A stretch of 64,000 nucleotides of DNA from a bacterium 0.1xD8-71 (GTDB lineage Bacteria; Bacillota; Clostridia; Lachnospirales; Lachnospiraceae). Below are positions 49,644 through 57,213 of this stretch, piece by piece. The DNA is taken from assembly GCA_003612405.1 (NCBI GenBank), contig RAYR01000027.1, positions 1 to 64,000 on the forward strand. Direction: 5' to 3'. How positions within the stretch are numbered: the stretch's first letter is position 1; every line of letters begins with the position of its first letter. The notes under the pieces were generated by a model that saw only the letters and a list, made by a program, of their open reading frames with translations, was not told where the DNA came from and made no database searches. The position numbers and the translations under genes were made by a program.

Positions 49644-52268
49644 TTACTCCGCCTCCCTGAGCCTTTCCACCACGGATCTTTTTGCTGCCTGCCGATAAGA
49701 TGCAAGCGGTATTATCGCACCCAGAAGAAGGAATATGGGCGCCACCACAAAGATTGGCGTTACGGTCAGATGATAACTGAAAAACCAGAACATCCCCTCC
49801 AAAACACTGCTGGCAAGGGGGCCCGTAACGACCGTCAGAATCAACGTGATCACAATGGAGCTTCCCGCAAACACCATGCCTTCCGTAATCAGCATCCGGT
49901 TAAGCTGTTTTCCTGTCATACCTACCGACTGCAATACCGCAAACTCCCGCTTTCTCGTCATAATACCGGTGAGGATCGCGTTCAGGAAATTCAGGATGCC
50001 GACTATCCCGACAATCAGCGCCGCGCCGCTGCCCACCATCAGAAACATATCGCGGAAACCGTAAAACTCTTCCGCCTCGCTCTGTCTGCTCTCATAGGCG
50101 TACGAAGAATCGTCCCCGCCCGCAAAGTCCTGCATCCACTGTTCCATCTGTTCAACCTTATCATCCTCGCAGTCAAAAGCATAGTAGAGAATATCCGATG
50201 TGCCGGAATCCCGGATAAAGGTGTCCGCGCCCATCACGAACTCATCCCTTCCATAATAGCGGTAAGAAATCTTTCCCGGTACCTTCACCAGCGCCGCTAC
50301 CTCGTATACCTTATCCTCGTACACTTTTGCTCTCCGATTCCAACGCTTATCGTCAAGATCCTCGTCCTCCTCATAAATCTCACCCGTGTCAGGATTATAA
50401 TACTCCCACTCCTTCACATAGCGGATTGTAATCTCATCCCCCAGCTTCGCCCAGTGGGAATCTTCATAGAGATTACCGTAATCATCGTCATCATAAACCG
50501 CCGCCACATAGTTGCCGTCCCCTTTCAGCTTACTGAGGTCGCCCTCCAGCACAGGAAGCTTATCCAGCACGAAGTCCTCCATCCCGTAAAGCTGGACATC
50601 ATCAGCACATACATCTCCCGCGCTCTCCAATGTCTCCAAATATATGTCCAGCTCCTCCGGACTATAAAACTGCCCTTTGTTCTTCCGTATCCACTCTTCC
50701 GTAACAAACTCCTGCGCCTCAAAGGTTTTCTGGTAAGTCCTGCCGCCCTGCACGCCGTCCATCGCCTCAATCTGCGAGGCTGTTTCTTCCGGGAAAGGCG
50801 TATTGCCATGATACTGAAAATAGGACGCATCAGAGATAATAAAATCCGTCACCACACGGTTTAAATATTTGTCCATGTCAAACCCATTGGCTAGAATAAA
50901 GGTAAGGTTCAGAATCACCACCGCAAAGGACATGGAAATCACGGTAATCACGGTCTTGCTCTTGTTTCTCCCCAGATTCGCCATCGCCATGCGGAAGATG
51001 GACGCGCCCTCCTTTCTTTTTCTGCTCTTCTTTTTCGTCCCGCCGTTTTCCGTATAGCGTACTGCCTCCACCGGGGAAATCTTCGCCGCCATCCTGCGCG
51101 GCTTCCTGCAAGAGAGCCAGACTGTCACGAAAGAAAAGGCCGCCGCACCGAAAAAGATTATTGGATTGACCGAATAAGTCAAATCGACGCCGTTAAGTTT
51201 GGCCACCACAACACCCGTCATCATCACGCCCACGCCATAGCCAAAAACCAGACCGATGGGAATCCCCAGCGCCGACAGCAGAAAGGCCTGCATGGAAATA
51301 ATCCGCTTAATCTGGCGCCCCGTGGTGCCGATGGTCTTTAACAGGCCGTAAAAGCGCACATCGTTTGACACCGATATCTGAAAGATATTGTAGATAATTA
51401 AGTAACCCGTAAAGATAATCAGCAGCATCACTACAATCAGGGCAAACACCGTGGCAATATCCAGAGAGTCCTCAAACTGCGCCGAGACATAGCCCCAGTT
51501 GACGCCTTTGCGGACATAGTTATCACCCTGCTCCCAGCTCTCCGACTGGTAGCCGTGCCGCTCCAGAATGGTATTCAGGTTTCCTTCTATATTGGAAGCG
51601 TTTTTAAACATCACATTCATATTCCAGAAACCGGTCATGCCATCCTTACCCTGCGTGCCCAGTTTATCAAAAATCTGCCGCGTCCGGCTCTCGGGAATCA
51701 GCACATGGTTGGCCACGATAACCTCGTCATAATCCCAATAACCGCACAGCGTAAAGGTTTCCGTTGTCTCCTTGCCGTCCACCATAAAGGTCATGGTAAA
51801 CTCATTGCCGATCACGGGCTCTACTCCCAACAGGGAAAGAACTCTCAAATCCGTAGCCGCCTCATTGGTTCCCTCCTTGGGAAACCGCCCTTCCTTCGGC
51901 TCTAAAAACATCCATTTCGCCGTGTTTGCGTCGCAGTAGCTGACCTCCACATGACTCTTATGAAAAGGCTCTTTCTCCGGCATACCGCAGTATATCCGTT
52001 TTCCATATTCTTTGATCAACGGATCGTCCTTCAGCTCCTCAAACTGCTCCCTTGTCAGATTCTTAAATCCACCGTGACTGTAACCGCCCACTTGCCGGAA
52101 ATTGGACTGCTCAAACCCGTACTTGATGGACATGCCCACCGTAAAAATAACTGTAAATAAGATAGTCGTCAGCGCGATAGCCGCTATCGTAATAATATTC
52201 CTGATTTTCGCCGCCTTAAAACTGGCTATGCTGAGTCGGCGGATACATTTTCTATTAGAAACGTTCAT
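49644..52268 (-). CDS. FtsX/MacB-type ABC transporter permease
   Basis: An 874-residue permease with one N-terminal membrane segment, a large extracellular domain, three segments (about 280-390), a second extracellular domain, and three more at the end: the duplicated FtsX architecture. Motifs KTIGTTGRQIKRII and LQSVGMTGKQLNRML mark the two FtsX repeats. With the ATPase encoded 20 bases upstream it probably handles peptides such as antimicrobials. I chose the ATG at 52268 (AGAGG six bases upstream) over two close ATGs. Codon use is visibly more GC-rich than neighbours, hinting at transfer. Confidence 0.9.
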   Translation of the reverse strand: MNVSNRKCIRRLSIASFKAAKIRNIITIAAIALTTILFTVIFTVGMSIKYGFEQSNFRQVGGYSHGGFKNLTREQFEELKDDPLIKEYGKRIYCGMPEKEPFHKSHVEVSYCDANTAKWMFLEPKEGRFPKEGTNEAATDLRVLSLLGVEPVIGNEFTMTFMVDGKETTETFTLCGYWDYDEVIVANHVLIPESRTRQIFDKLGTQGKDGMTGFWNMNVMFKNASNIEGNLNTILERHGYQSESWEQGDNYVRKGVNWGYVSAQFEDSLDIATVFALIVVMLLIIFTGYLIIYNIFQISVSNDVRFYGLLKTIGTTGRQIKRIISMQAFLLSALGIPIGLVFGYGVGVMMTGVVVAKLNGVDLTYSVNPIIFFGAAAFSFVTVWLSCRKPRRMAAKISPVEAVRYTENGGTKKKSRKRKEGASIFRMAMANLGRNKSKTVITVISMSFAVVILNLTFILANGFDMDKYLNRVVTDFIISDASYFQYHGNTPFPEETASQIEAMDGVQGGRTYQKTFEAQEFVTEEWIRKNKGQFYSPEELDIYLETLESAGDVCADDVQLYGMEDFVLDKLPVLEGDLSKLKGDGNYVAAVYDDDDYGNLYEDSHWAKLGDEITIRYVKEWEYYNPDTGEIYEEDEDLDDKRWNRRAKVYEDKVYEVAALVKVPGKISYRYYGRDEFVMGADTFIRDSGTSDILYYAFDCEDDKVEQMEQWMQDFAGGDDSSYAYESRQSEAEEFYGFRDMFLMVGSGAALIVGIVGILNFLNAILTGIMTRKREFAVLQSVGMTGKQLNRMLITEGMVFAGSSIVITLILTVVTGPLASSVLEGMFWFFSYHLTVTPIFVVAPIFLLLGAIIPLASYRQAAKRSVVERLREAE

Positions 52269-52288
52269 CATACACCTCTCCATTCTTT

Positions 52289-52951
52289 TTACACAAGTTT
52301 CCCATCCTCAATCCGGATAATCCGATCCGCCAACTGTGCAATCTCCTCATTGTGTGTGATCATCACAATGGTCTGGGAGAATTTCTGACTGGTCACTTTC
52401 AGCAGCCCAATCACATCCTGGCTCGTCCTGGAATCCAGATTGCCGGTGGGTTCGTCCGCCAGAATAATGGCCGGCTTCGAAGCGAGAGCGCGGGCAATGG
52501 CCACTCTCTGCTGCTGCCCGCCGGATAGGTTATTGGGCAGGTTTTCCAACTTAGAAGCAATCCCCAGCGTATGGATAATCTCCTGAATATAGGACTGATC
52601 CGGACTGCTGCCGTCCAACTGTACCGGAAGCAGGATATTCTCATAGACATTTAACACCGGCACCAGATTATAATTCTGAAATACAAACCCGATCTTACGG
52701 CGGCGGAAAATGGTCAGTTCTTCGTCCTTTAAAGAAAAAATATCCTTGCCGTCCACCGTAACGCTGCCGGAAGTGGGACGGTCCAGTCCGCCCAGCATGT
52801 GAAGGAGCGTACTCTTCCCGCTGCCGGAAGTTCCCACCACGGCAACGAACTCTCCTTTTTCCACCTGCAAATTCACGCCGTCCAATGCATGAACTTCATT
52901 TTCTCCCGACCCATATATCTTCTTTAAGTCCTGTGTTGATAATATTGTCAT
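52289..52951 (-). CDS. MacB/LolD-type ABC ATPase
   Basis: A 220-residue ATPase: [66 protein letters not shown] and the H-loop VMITHNEE. It pairs with the FtsX-type permease downstream. The ATG at 52951 is chosen as it begins the conserved region; an ATG at 52963 abuts the AGAGAGG site with no spacing. Typical of peptide-resistance transporters next to a two-component system. Confidence 0.95.
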   Translation of the reverse strand: MTILSTQDLKKIYGSGENEVHALDGVNLQVEKGEFVAVVGTSGSGKSTLLHMLGGLDRPTSGSVTVDGKDIFSLKDEELTIFRRRKIGFVFQNYNLVPVLNVYENILLPVQLDGSSPDQSYIQEIIHTLGIASKLENLPNNLSGGQQQRVAIARALASKPAIILADEPTGNLDSRTSQDVIGLLKVTSQKFSQTIVMITHNEEIAQLADRIIRIEDGKLV

Positions 52952-53128
52952 CGTGCTCTTCATCCTCTCTTTCTGACAGTGCCAGATTCCGGTATACTTC
53001 CCTGATACACAAAAATCTGTACTGCGGCCTGTTCTCCACAATACAGATTATCTCATAAGATTCTTTCCAGAATCTTTCCAAATTACAATCAATTATGACA
53101 GTTTTGAAAGATTTTCATAAAAATTTGG

Positions 53129-53146
53129 TATGCTAAATTTAGTATA
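53129..53146. promoter_or_regulatory. 18-bp palindrome upstream of the ABC ATPase
   Basis: TAT-G-CTAAATTTAG-T-ATA is a near-perfect palindrome with one mismatched pair. It lies about 180 bases before the ATPase gene and overlaps a TATACT on the minus strand. A plausible response-regulator site; untested. Confidence 0.5.
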
Positions 53147-53174
53147 AACGTAAAACCACAAAAAAATTTTCTTC

Positions 53175-53203
53175 TTGTAAAACGGTCGATTATATGCTAT
53201 ACT
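53175..53203 (+). promoter_or_regulatory. Promoter of the antitoxin RNA
   Basis: TTGTAA (53175-53180), 17-base spacer, TATACT (53198-53203). The start is expected near 53210. Confidence 0.75.
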
Positions 53204-53209
53204 ATAGGC

Positions 53210-53308
53210 AGAAATAGGGAAAGCCATAGACGCGGCTACCCTCAATAACTAAGCTAAACTTTTTATAGTCTAGCCGTCACTACTGCGAATAGTGGCGGCT
53301 ATTTCTTT
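53210..53308 (+). ncRNA. Putative type I antitoxin RNA
   Basis: From the promoter at 53175-53203 an RNA of about 100 bases would end at a strong hairpin (53272-53282 with 53290-53300, 11 bp including one wobble, loop CTGCGAA) followed by ATTTCTTT. No ORF is present. Its 3' end overlaps the last codons of the convergent 29-residue toxin gene, and beyond the stop the toxin mRNA would be complementary to the whole RNA. This is the tail-to-tail layout of TxpA/RatA-type systems. Confidence 0.7.
53272..53308 (+). terminator. Terminator of the antitoxin RNA
   Basis: AGCCGTCACTA and TAGTGGCGGCT pair around CTGCGAA; T-rich tail follows. The right arm contains two bases of the toxin stop codon. Confidence 0.85.
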
Positions 53309-53388
53309 CCCCGCAAGATCTGAACAATCAGACTTATCAGGGCGACAATGAGTGTACAAAACAAGAAAAAATCCTGATATGTAACCAT
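53299..53388 (-). CDS. Putative holin-like type I toxin, 29 residues
   Basis: A short ORF begins MVTYQDFFLFCTLIVALISL, has one hydrophobic helix (about 7-25) and ends in the basic tail RGKK. This form (MxTYxxLxxF, one membrane helix, KK end) matches the Hol_Tox family of small membrane toxins in Firmicutes. Expression would depolarise or damage the membrane. AGGG lies six bases before the ATG. The gene faces the antitoxin RNA and overlaps its terminator. It is inserted between a two-component system and its ABC transporter. Confidence 0.75.
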   Translation of the reverse strand: MVTYQDFFLFCTLIVALISLIVQILRGKK

Positions 53389-53449
53389 TGGCATCCCTAC
53401 TTTCTTTCGTCTGGAGGGTAGCCCCTCCGAAGTGGAGAGCAGCCGCCTG

Positions 53450-54382
53450 TCAACTCATCCTTAGCAAATACAAAGTAAACTTCGTTCCTTTTCCGGCTTC
53501 TGATACCACCTTGATATAGCCGCCTTCCATCTGCAGAATCTGCCTGGTAAGATACAGTCCAATCCCTACACCTTCCTCTCCGCTTACTTCCACGGTACGG
53601 TAAAACCGTCCGAAAATCTTTGCCTGTTCCTCTTCTGAAATGCCGATACCGGTATCCGCCACCTCAATACCCACAAACATCTCATAGGGCTTTATCGACA
53701 CGGTAACACCTCCGGTCTTCGTGTATTTGACCGCATTGTCAATCACATTCCCAAGAGCCTCACGGGTCCATTTCTCATCAAAAACTGCCGTAGTCTCCTG
53801 TATACCCTGCGTTTTCACACGCAGATATAAGCCCTTTTCCTCAGCTTTATGATGAAACTGGCGATAAGCCTCCTCCAAAAGTCCCGCCACATAGTTCTCC
53901 CTGGGATGCAGGGTAATAATCCCGGTCTCGAGTCTTGACAGTTTCACCAACGAGGCAATCAGGAAGTTCAATTTCTGTGTCTGACTTTCCAGTAGAGTCA
54001 CACTTTGTCTGGCCTCATCGGAAAGCTCCTGCTCTTTTAATAATTCCGTATAAATTAAAATATTCGCTATCGGCGTCTTGGTCTGATGGGAAATATCCGC
54101 AATCAACGCCTTGATCCGGTCTTTTTCCTCCGCTGTTTTTCTGGCGGATGCCTGCGAAGCGTTCAGATATTCCGACAGTTTATTCTCCACCACAGAATAC
54201 AGGGATTCATCAAAAGTATTTTCCGTAAAACTGCCGTCTATCGCCGCATCCAGCATCTGCCTCATCCGCTGGAGTGCTATTTTTCTCCTATATAAGGTTA
54301 CAATGGTAAGTGTGGCAGCTCCCAGAAGGCTGAGTATCCCCGCCAGAAAGAACAAGACCGATATGGTATGAAATATCTCCAT
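53450..54382 (-). CDS. Sensor histidine kinase with minimal sensor
   Basis: A 310-residue kinase. One hydrophobic region (about 7-30) leads to a short coiled linker, the HisKA domain with H99 in ADISHQTKTPIAN, and an HATPase domain with NVIDNAVKYT, VADTGIGISEE and GVGIGLYLTRQI. There is no extracellular domain, as in intramembrane-sensing kinases that follow ABC transporters. It likely phosphorylates the regulator encoded 38 bases upstream and controls the MacB-type transporter downstream. Confidence 0.92.
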   Translation of the reverse strand: MEIFHTISVLFFLAGILSLLGAATLTIVTLYRRKIALQRMRQMLDAAIDGSFTENTFDESLYSVVENKLSEYLNASQASARKTAEEKDRIKALIADISHQTKTPIANILIYTELLKEQELSDEARQSVTLLESQTQKLNFLIASLVKLSRLETGIITLHPRENYVAGLLEEAYRQFHHKAEEKGLYLRVKTQGIQETTAVFDEKWTREALGNVIDNAVKYTKTGGVTVSIKPYEMFVGIEVADTGIGISEEEQAKIFGRFYRTVEVSGEEGVGIGLYLTRQILQMEGGYIKVVSEAGKGTKFTLYLLRMS

Positions 54383-54420
54383 ACACGCTCCCTTCTACGA
54401 CAAAATTACCTGTCGAAATC

Positions 54421-55134
54421 TTACTGCATCACCCAGGTATAACCGATTCCGTACACGGTCTTTATTACCTCCTGCGCATCCAGCTTATCCCGCAGGCGCT
54501 TGACCGTAACCGAAAGCGCATTTTCTTCCACAAACTCTTCCCCCTCCGACCAGATATATGCAAAGAGTCTTTCCCTGGGCACCGTCAGTCCTCGGTTTTC
54601 CACCAGAATGTGGAGCAGTCTCTGTTCGGTCTTACTGAGTTCCACCTGCTGCGCGCCATGATAAAACTTCATATGCATAAAATCAAAACGGTACTCCCCT
54701 ATCACAATCTCCATCATAGGACTCTGGGTTCTGCTCTCCTTCACCCGCCGCAACTGCAACGCAACACGGGCCCGCAGTACCGCCAGGCTGAAAGGTTTGG
54801 TGATATAATCATCCGCCCCCAGTTCCAATCCTGCCACAATGTCTGTCTCCATGTCGTTTGCCGTCAATAATATGACATTTATGTTATATTTATTTTTAAC
54901 TCTTTGCAAGAAATCAAGTCCATTCCCATCCGGCAGATTCACATCCAGTACCATCAGGGAAAAACCTTTTTCTGTCTCCTGCCTCCTGGAAAGTATGGTC
55001 TCCGCTTCCCGCAATGTCCCACAGCTTATGGTCTCTATATTTTCATTTTGCAGAGCGCGGCTTAGGCCCCCGGCAAGGGTCGTATCATCTTCCACAATTA
55101 ATATGTGATGTCTGGTTTCGTTCTCTCTTCCCAT
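54421..55134 (-). CDS. OmpR-family response regulator
   Basis: A 237-residue regulator with receiver residues D16, D17, phosphoacceptor D64 (VLDVNLPDGNG) and K in YITKPFS, and a C-terminal winged helix (ELSKTEQRLLHILVENRGL, ENALSVTVKRLRDKL, GIGYTW). ATG at 55134 has AGAAGGA upstream; an in-frame start 13 codons earlier lacks this. It likely activates the ABC transporter genes. Confidence 0.94.
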   Translation of the reverse strand: MGRENETRHHILIVEDDTTLAGGLSRALQNENIETISCGTLREAETILSRRQETEKGFSLMVLDVNLPDGNGLDFLQRVKNKYNINVILLTANDMETDIVAGLELGADDYITKPFSLAVLRARVALQLRRVKESRTQSPMMEIVIGEYRFDFMHMKFYHGAQQVELSKTEQRLLHILVENRGLTVPRERLFAYIWSEGEEFVEENALSVTVKRLRDKLDAQEVIKTVYGIGYTWVMQ

Positions 55135-55259
55135 ATTCCTTCTTCTCTGTCGCTGCTTACCCCAAACAGTCACTGAGACTACCTGCCGATTCCACAGCTT
55201 ACTTTACGTCCTGTCTCTATCTTTGCCTTATATTACCGCTCAGGATAAATTTTCATCCG

Positions 55260-57026
55260 TTACTTAAGTTCATTCGCCGTCACATAGAAATGATGATAAA
55301 TTCCACCCAGCGCAAGCAGGCTCTCGTGGGTTCCCTCCTCTACGATTCCTTCTTCTGTCAGCACCAGGATACGGTCAGAATTGCGGATACTGGAAAGTCT
55401 GTGGGCAATCGTAATCGTTGTCCTGCCCTTAGCCAAAGCCTCCAGAGACTTTGCCACCTGAAATTCGCTCTCATTATCCAGCGCAGAAGTGGCTTCATCC
55501 ATAATCAGAATGGGCGGATTCTTTAAAAATACCCTCGCTATGCTAATCCGTTGTTTCTGTCCGCCGGAAAGTTTCACCCCACGTTCCCCCACATAGGTAT
55601 CATAACCATCTTTTAATGCCATAATAAACTCATGAGCCCCGGCCCTCTTCGCCGCCTCAATCACTTCCTCTTTCGTGGCATTTTCTCTGCCATAAGCAAT
55701 GTTCTCATAGACTGTACCGGAAAACAAATATACATCCTGCTGTACCATGCCGATGTTCTGCCGCAGACTCTTTAAGGTATAATGATGAATGTTCACGCCG
55801 TCCAGAAGTATCTCGCCCTCATCAATATCATAAAAACGCGGAATCAGATTACACAACGTTGTCTTGCCGCCGCCGGAAGGCCCTACAATGGCTATCTTTT
55901 CTCCCTGCCTGATCTCCAGATTTAAACCCTTGAATACTACATTATGATCATCCGGATACTCAAAGCTCACATTACGGAAAGAAATATTACCCTCCGGCTC
56001 CACACATGCCACCGCATCCGGTTCATCAAAAATCTCAATATCACTATCCATAATCTGTACGAAACGTTCAATACCCGTCATACCACGCTGGAACTGCTCC
56101 GCAAACTCTATGATTCTGCGGATGGTGGCTATCAAAGTGGTCACATACATCACATAAGCTACCAGATCACCAGGTTCAATCTTGCCTTTGATCATAAAAA
56201 TACCGCCGGCAATCAGAAGCACCAGATACATCAGTCCGTCAAACGCCCTGGTGGTAGTGTGAAATGCGGCCATAAACTTATAAGTATCTTTCTTAATCAG
56301 ATAGAAGTTCCTGTTATCTTCCTCAAACTTCTCCTTTTCCTTCTCCTCATTCGTGAAAGCCTTCACTACCTTCTGACCCAGCAGACTGTCCTCAATGCGT
56401 GCATTTAATTCCCCAATCTGCACACGCTGTCTGCGGAACGCCTCCCGCAGCCGCAGATTAATCAGCGTACAGGTTATCGCCATAATCGGCACAATCACAA
56501 ATATGATCAACGTAAGTCCCAGATTGACCTGGGCCAGAATAATAAACGAAATCACCGCCTTGATGCCGGCTATAAAAAATTCCTCCGGGCAATGATGAGA
56601 GAACTCAGTCACATCAAAGAGATCGTTGGTAATACGCCCCATGATTTGACCCACTTTGGTGTTGTTATAATAAGTGTCCGATAGCTTTTGTAAATGAGCA
56701 TATGCGTCCCGCCGCATATCCGTCTCAATCTGTGTTCCCATCACATGACCCGTATAAGCCATATAGAAATTCGCCATGGTATCCACAATCCGCAGACACA
56801 AGTACAATACCCCCAGCCGCAGAATAATCGATACGGTCAAAGACTCCAGATTGTTCATGCCCTCATTGGTGAGAAAGCGGATGATCATGGGCAATACCAG
56901 TTCACAGATAGTAGTCAGACCTGCACAAAACAAATCAATGACTACAATCTTCCAATACTTTTTATAATAAGGGAGAAAACGCTTCATTAACTCCCCGGCT
57001 TTATAATTTCTCGTTCTTGTTTCCAT
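55260..57026 (-). CDS. ABC exporter, fused membrane and ATPase domains
   Basis: A 588-residue half transporter of the MsbA/LmrA type. Six membrane segments (about 17-300) are followed by an ATPase domain with GPSGGGKTTLCNLIPRFYD, LSGGQKQRISIARVF, ILIMDEATSALD and an H-loop in IAHRLSS. It would act as a dimer, exporting lipids, drugs or peptides. AAAGGAG lies seven bases before the ATG; a TATAAT box lies about 60 bases upstream without a clear -35. Its nearness to the BlaR1/BlaI pair may mean drug-inducible export, which is inference. Confidence 0.94.
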   Translation of the reverse strand: METRTRNYKAGELMKRFLPYYKKYWKIVVIDLFCAGLTTICELVLPMIIRFLTNEGMNNLESLTVSIILRLGVLYLCLRIVDTMANFYMAYTGHVMGTQIETDMRRDAYAHLQKLSDTYYNNTKVGQIMGRITNDLFDVTEFSHHCPEEFFIAGIKAVISFIILAQVNLGLTLIIFVIVPIMAITCTLINLRLREAFRRQRVQIGELNARIEDSLLGQKVVKAFTNEEKEKEKFEEDNRNFYLIKKDTYKFMAAFHTTTRAFDGLMYLVLLIAGGIFMIKGKIEPGDLVAYVMYVTTLIATIRRIIEFAEQFQRGMTGIERFVQIMDSDIEIFDEPDAVACVEPEGNISFRNVSFEYPDDHNVVFKGLNLEIRQGEKIAIVGPSGGGKTTLCNLIPRFYDIDEGEILLDGVNIHHYTLKSLRQNIGMVQQDVYLFSGTVYENIAYGRENATKEEVIEAAKRAGAHEFIMALKDGYDTYVGERGVKLSGGQKQRISIARVFLKNPPILIMDEATSALDNESEFQVAKSLEALAKGRTTITIAHRLSSIRNSDRILVLTEEGIVEEGTHESLLALGGIYHHFYVTANELK

Positions 57027-57151
57027 GTGAATACTCCTTTGAAACGATTGTCACAACACTTCCTTTATCTTACCCCGTAATTATATACTGATATTGAAAG
57101 AGTTGCTATCTCTTTTTTTTCATACTGCTTTTCATACCATTTTCAGGCCAT

Positions 57152-57185
57152 AATAAAAGAACCATCCATTTTCGGACAGTTCCTT
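57152..57185 (-). terminator. Terminator of the BlaR1-like gene
   Basis: AAGGAACTGTCC and GGATGGTTCTT pair with several wobbles around a 6-base loop, followed by TTATTATG with TTTTATT at its start. Confidence 0.65.
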
Positions 57186-57213
57186 TATTCTCTCAATTAT
57201 GCAACCTCTGCCT

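Noticed and set aside
49635..49653. GGCGGA/TCCGCC hairpin at the FtsX permease stop as terminator
   Set aside because: The T-run is about 13 bases away and the stem is only 6 bp; support was too weak to list.
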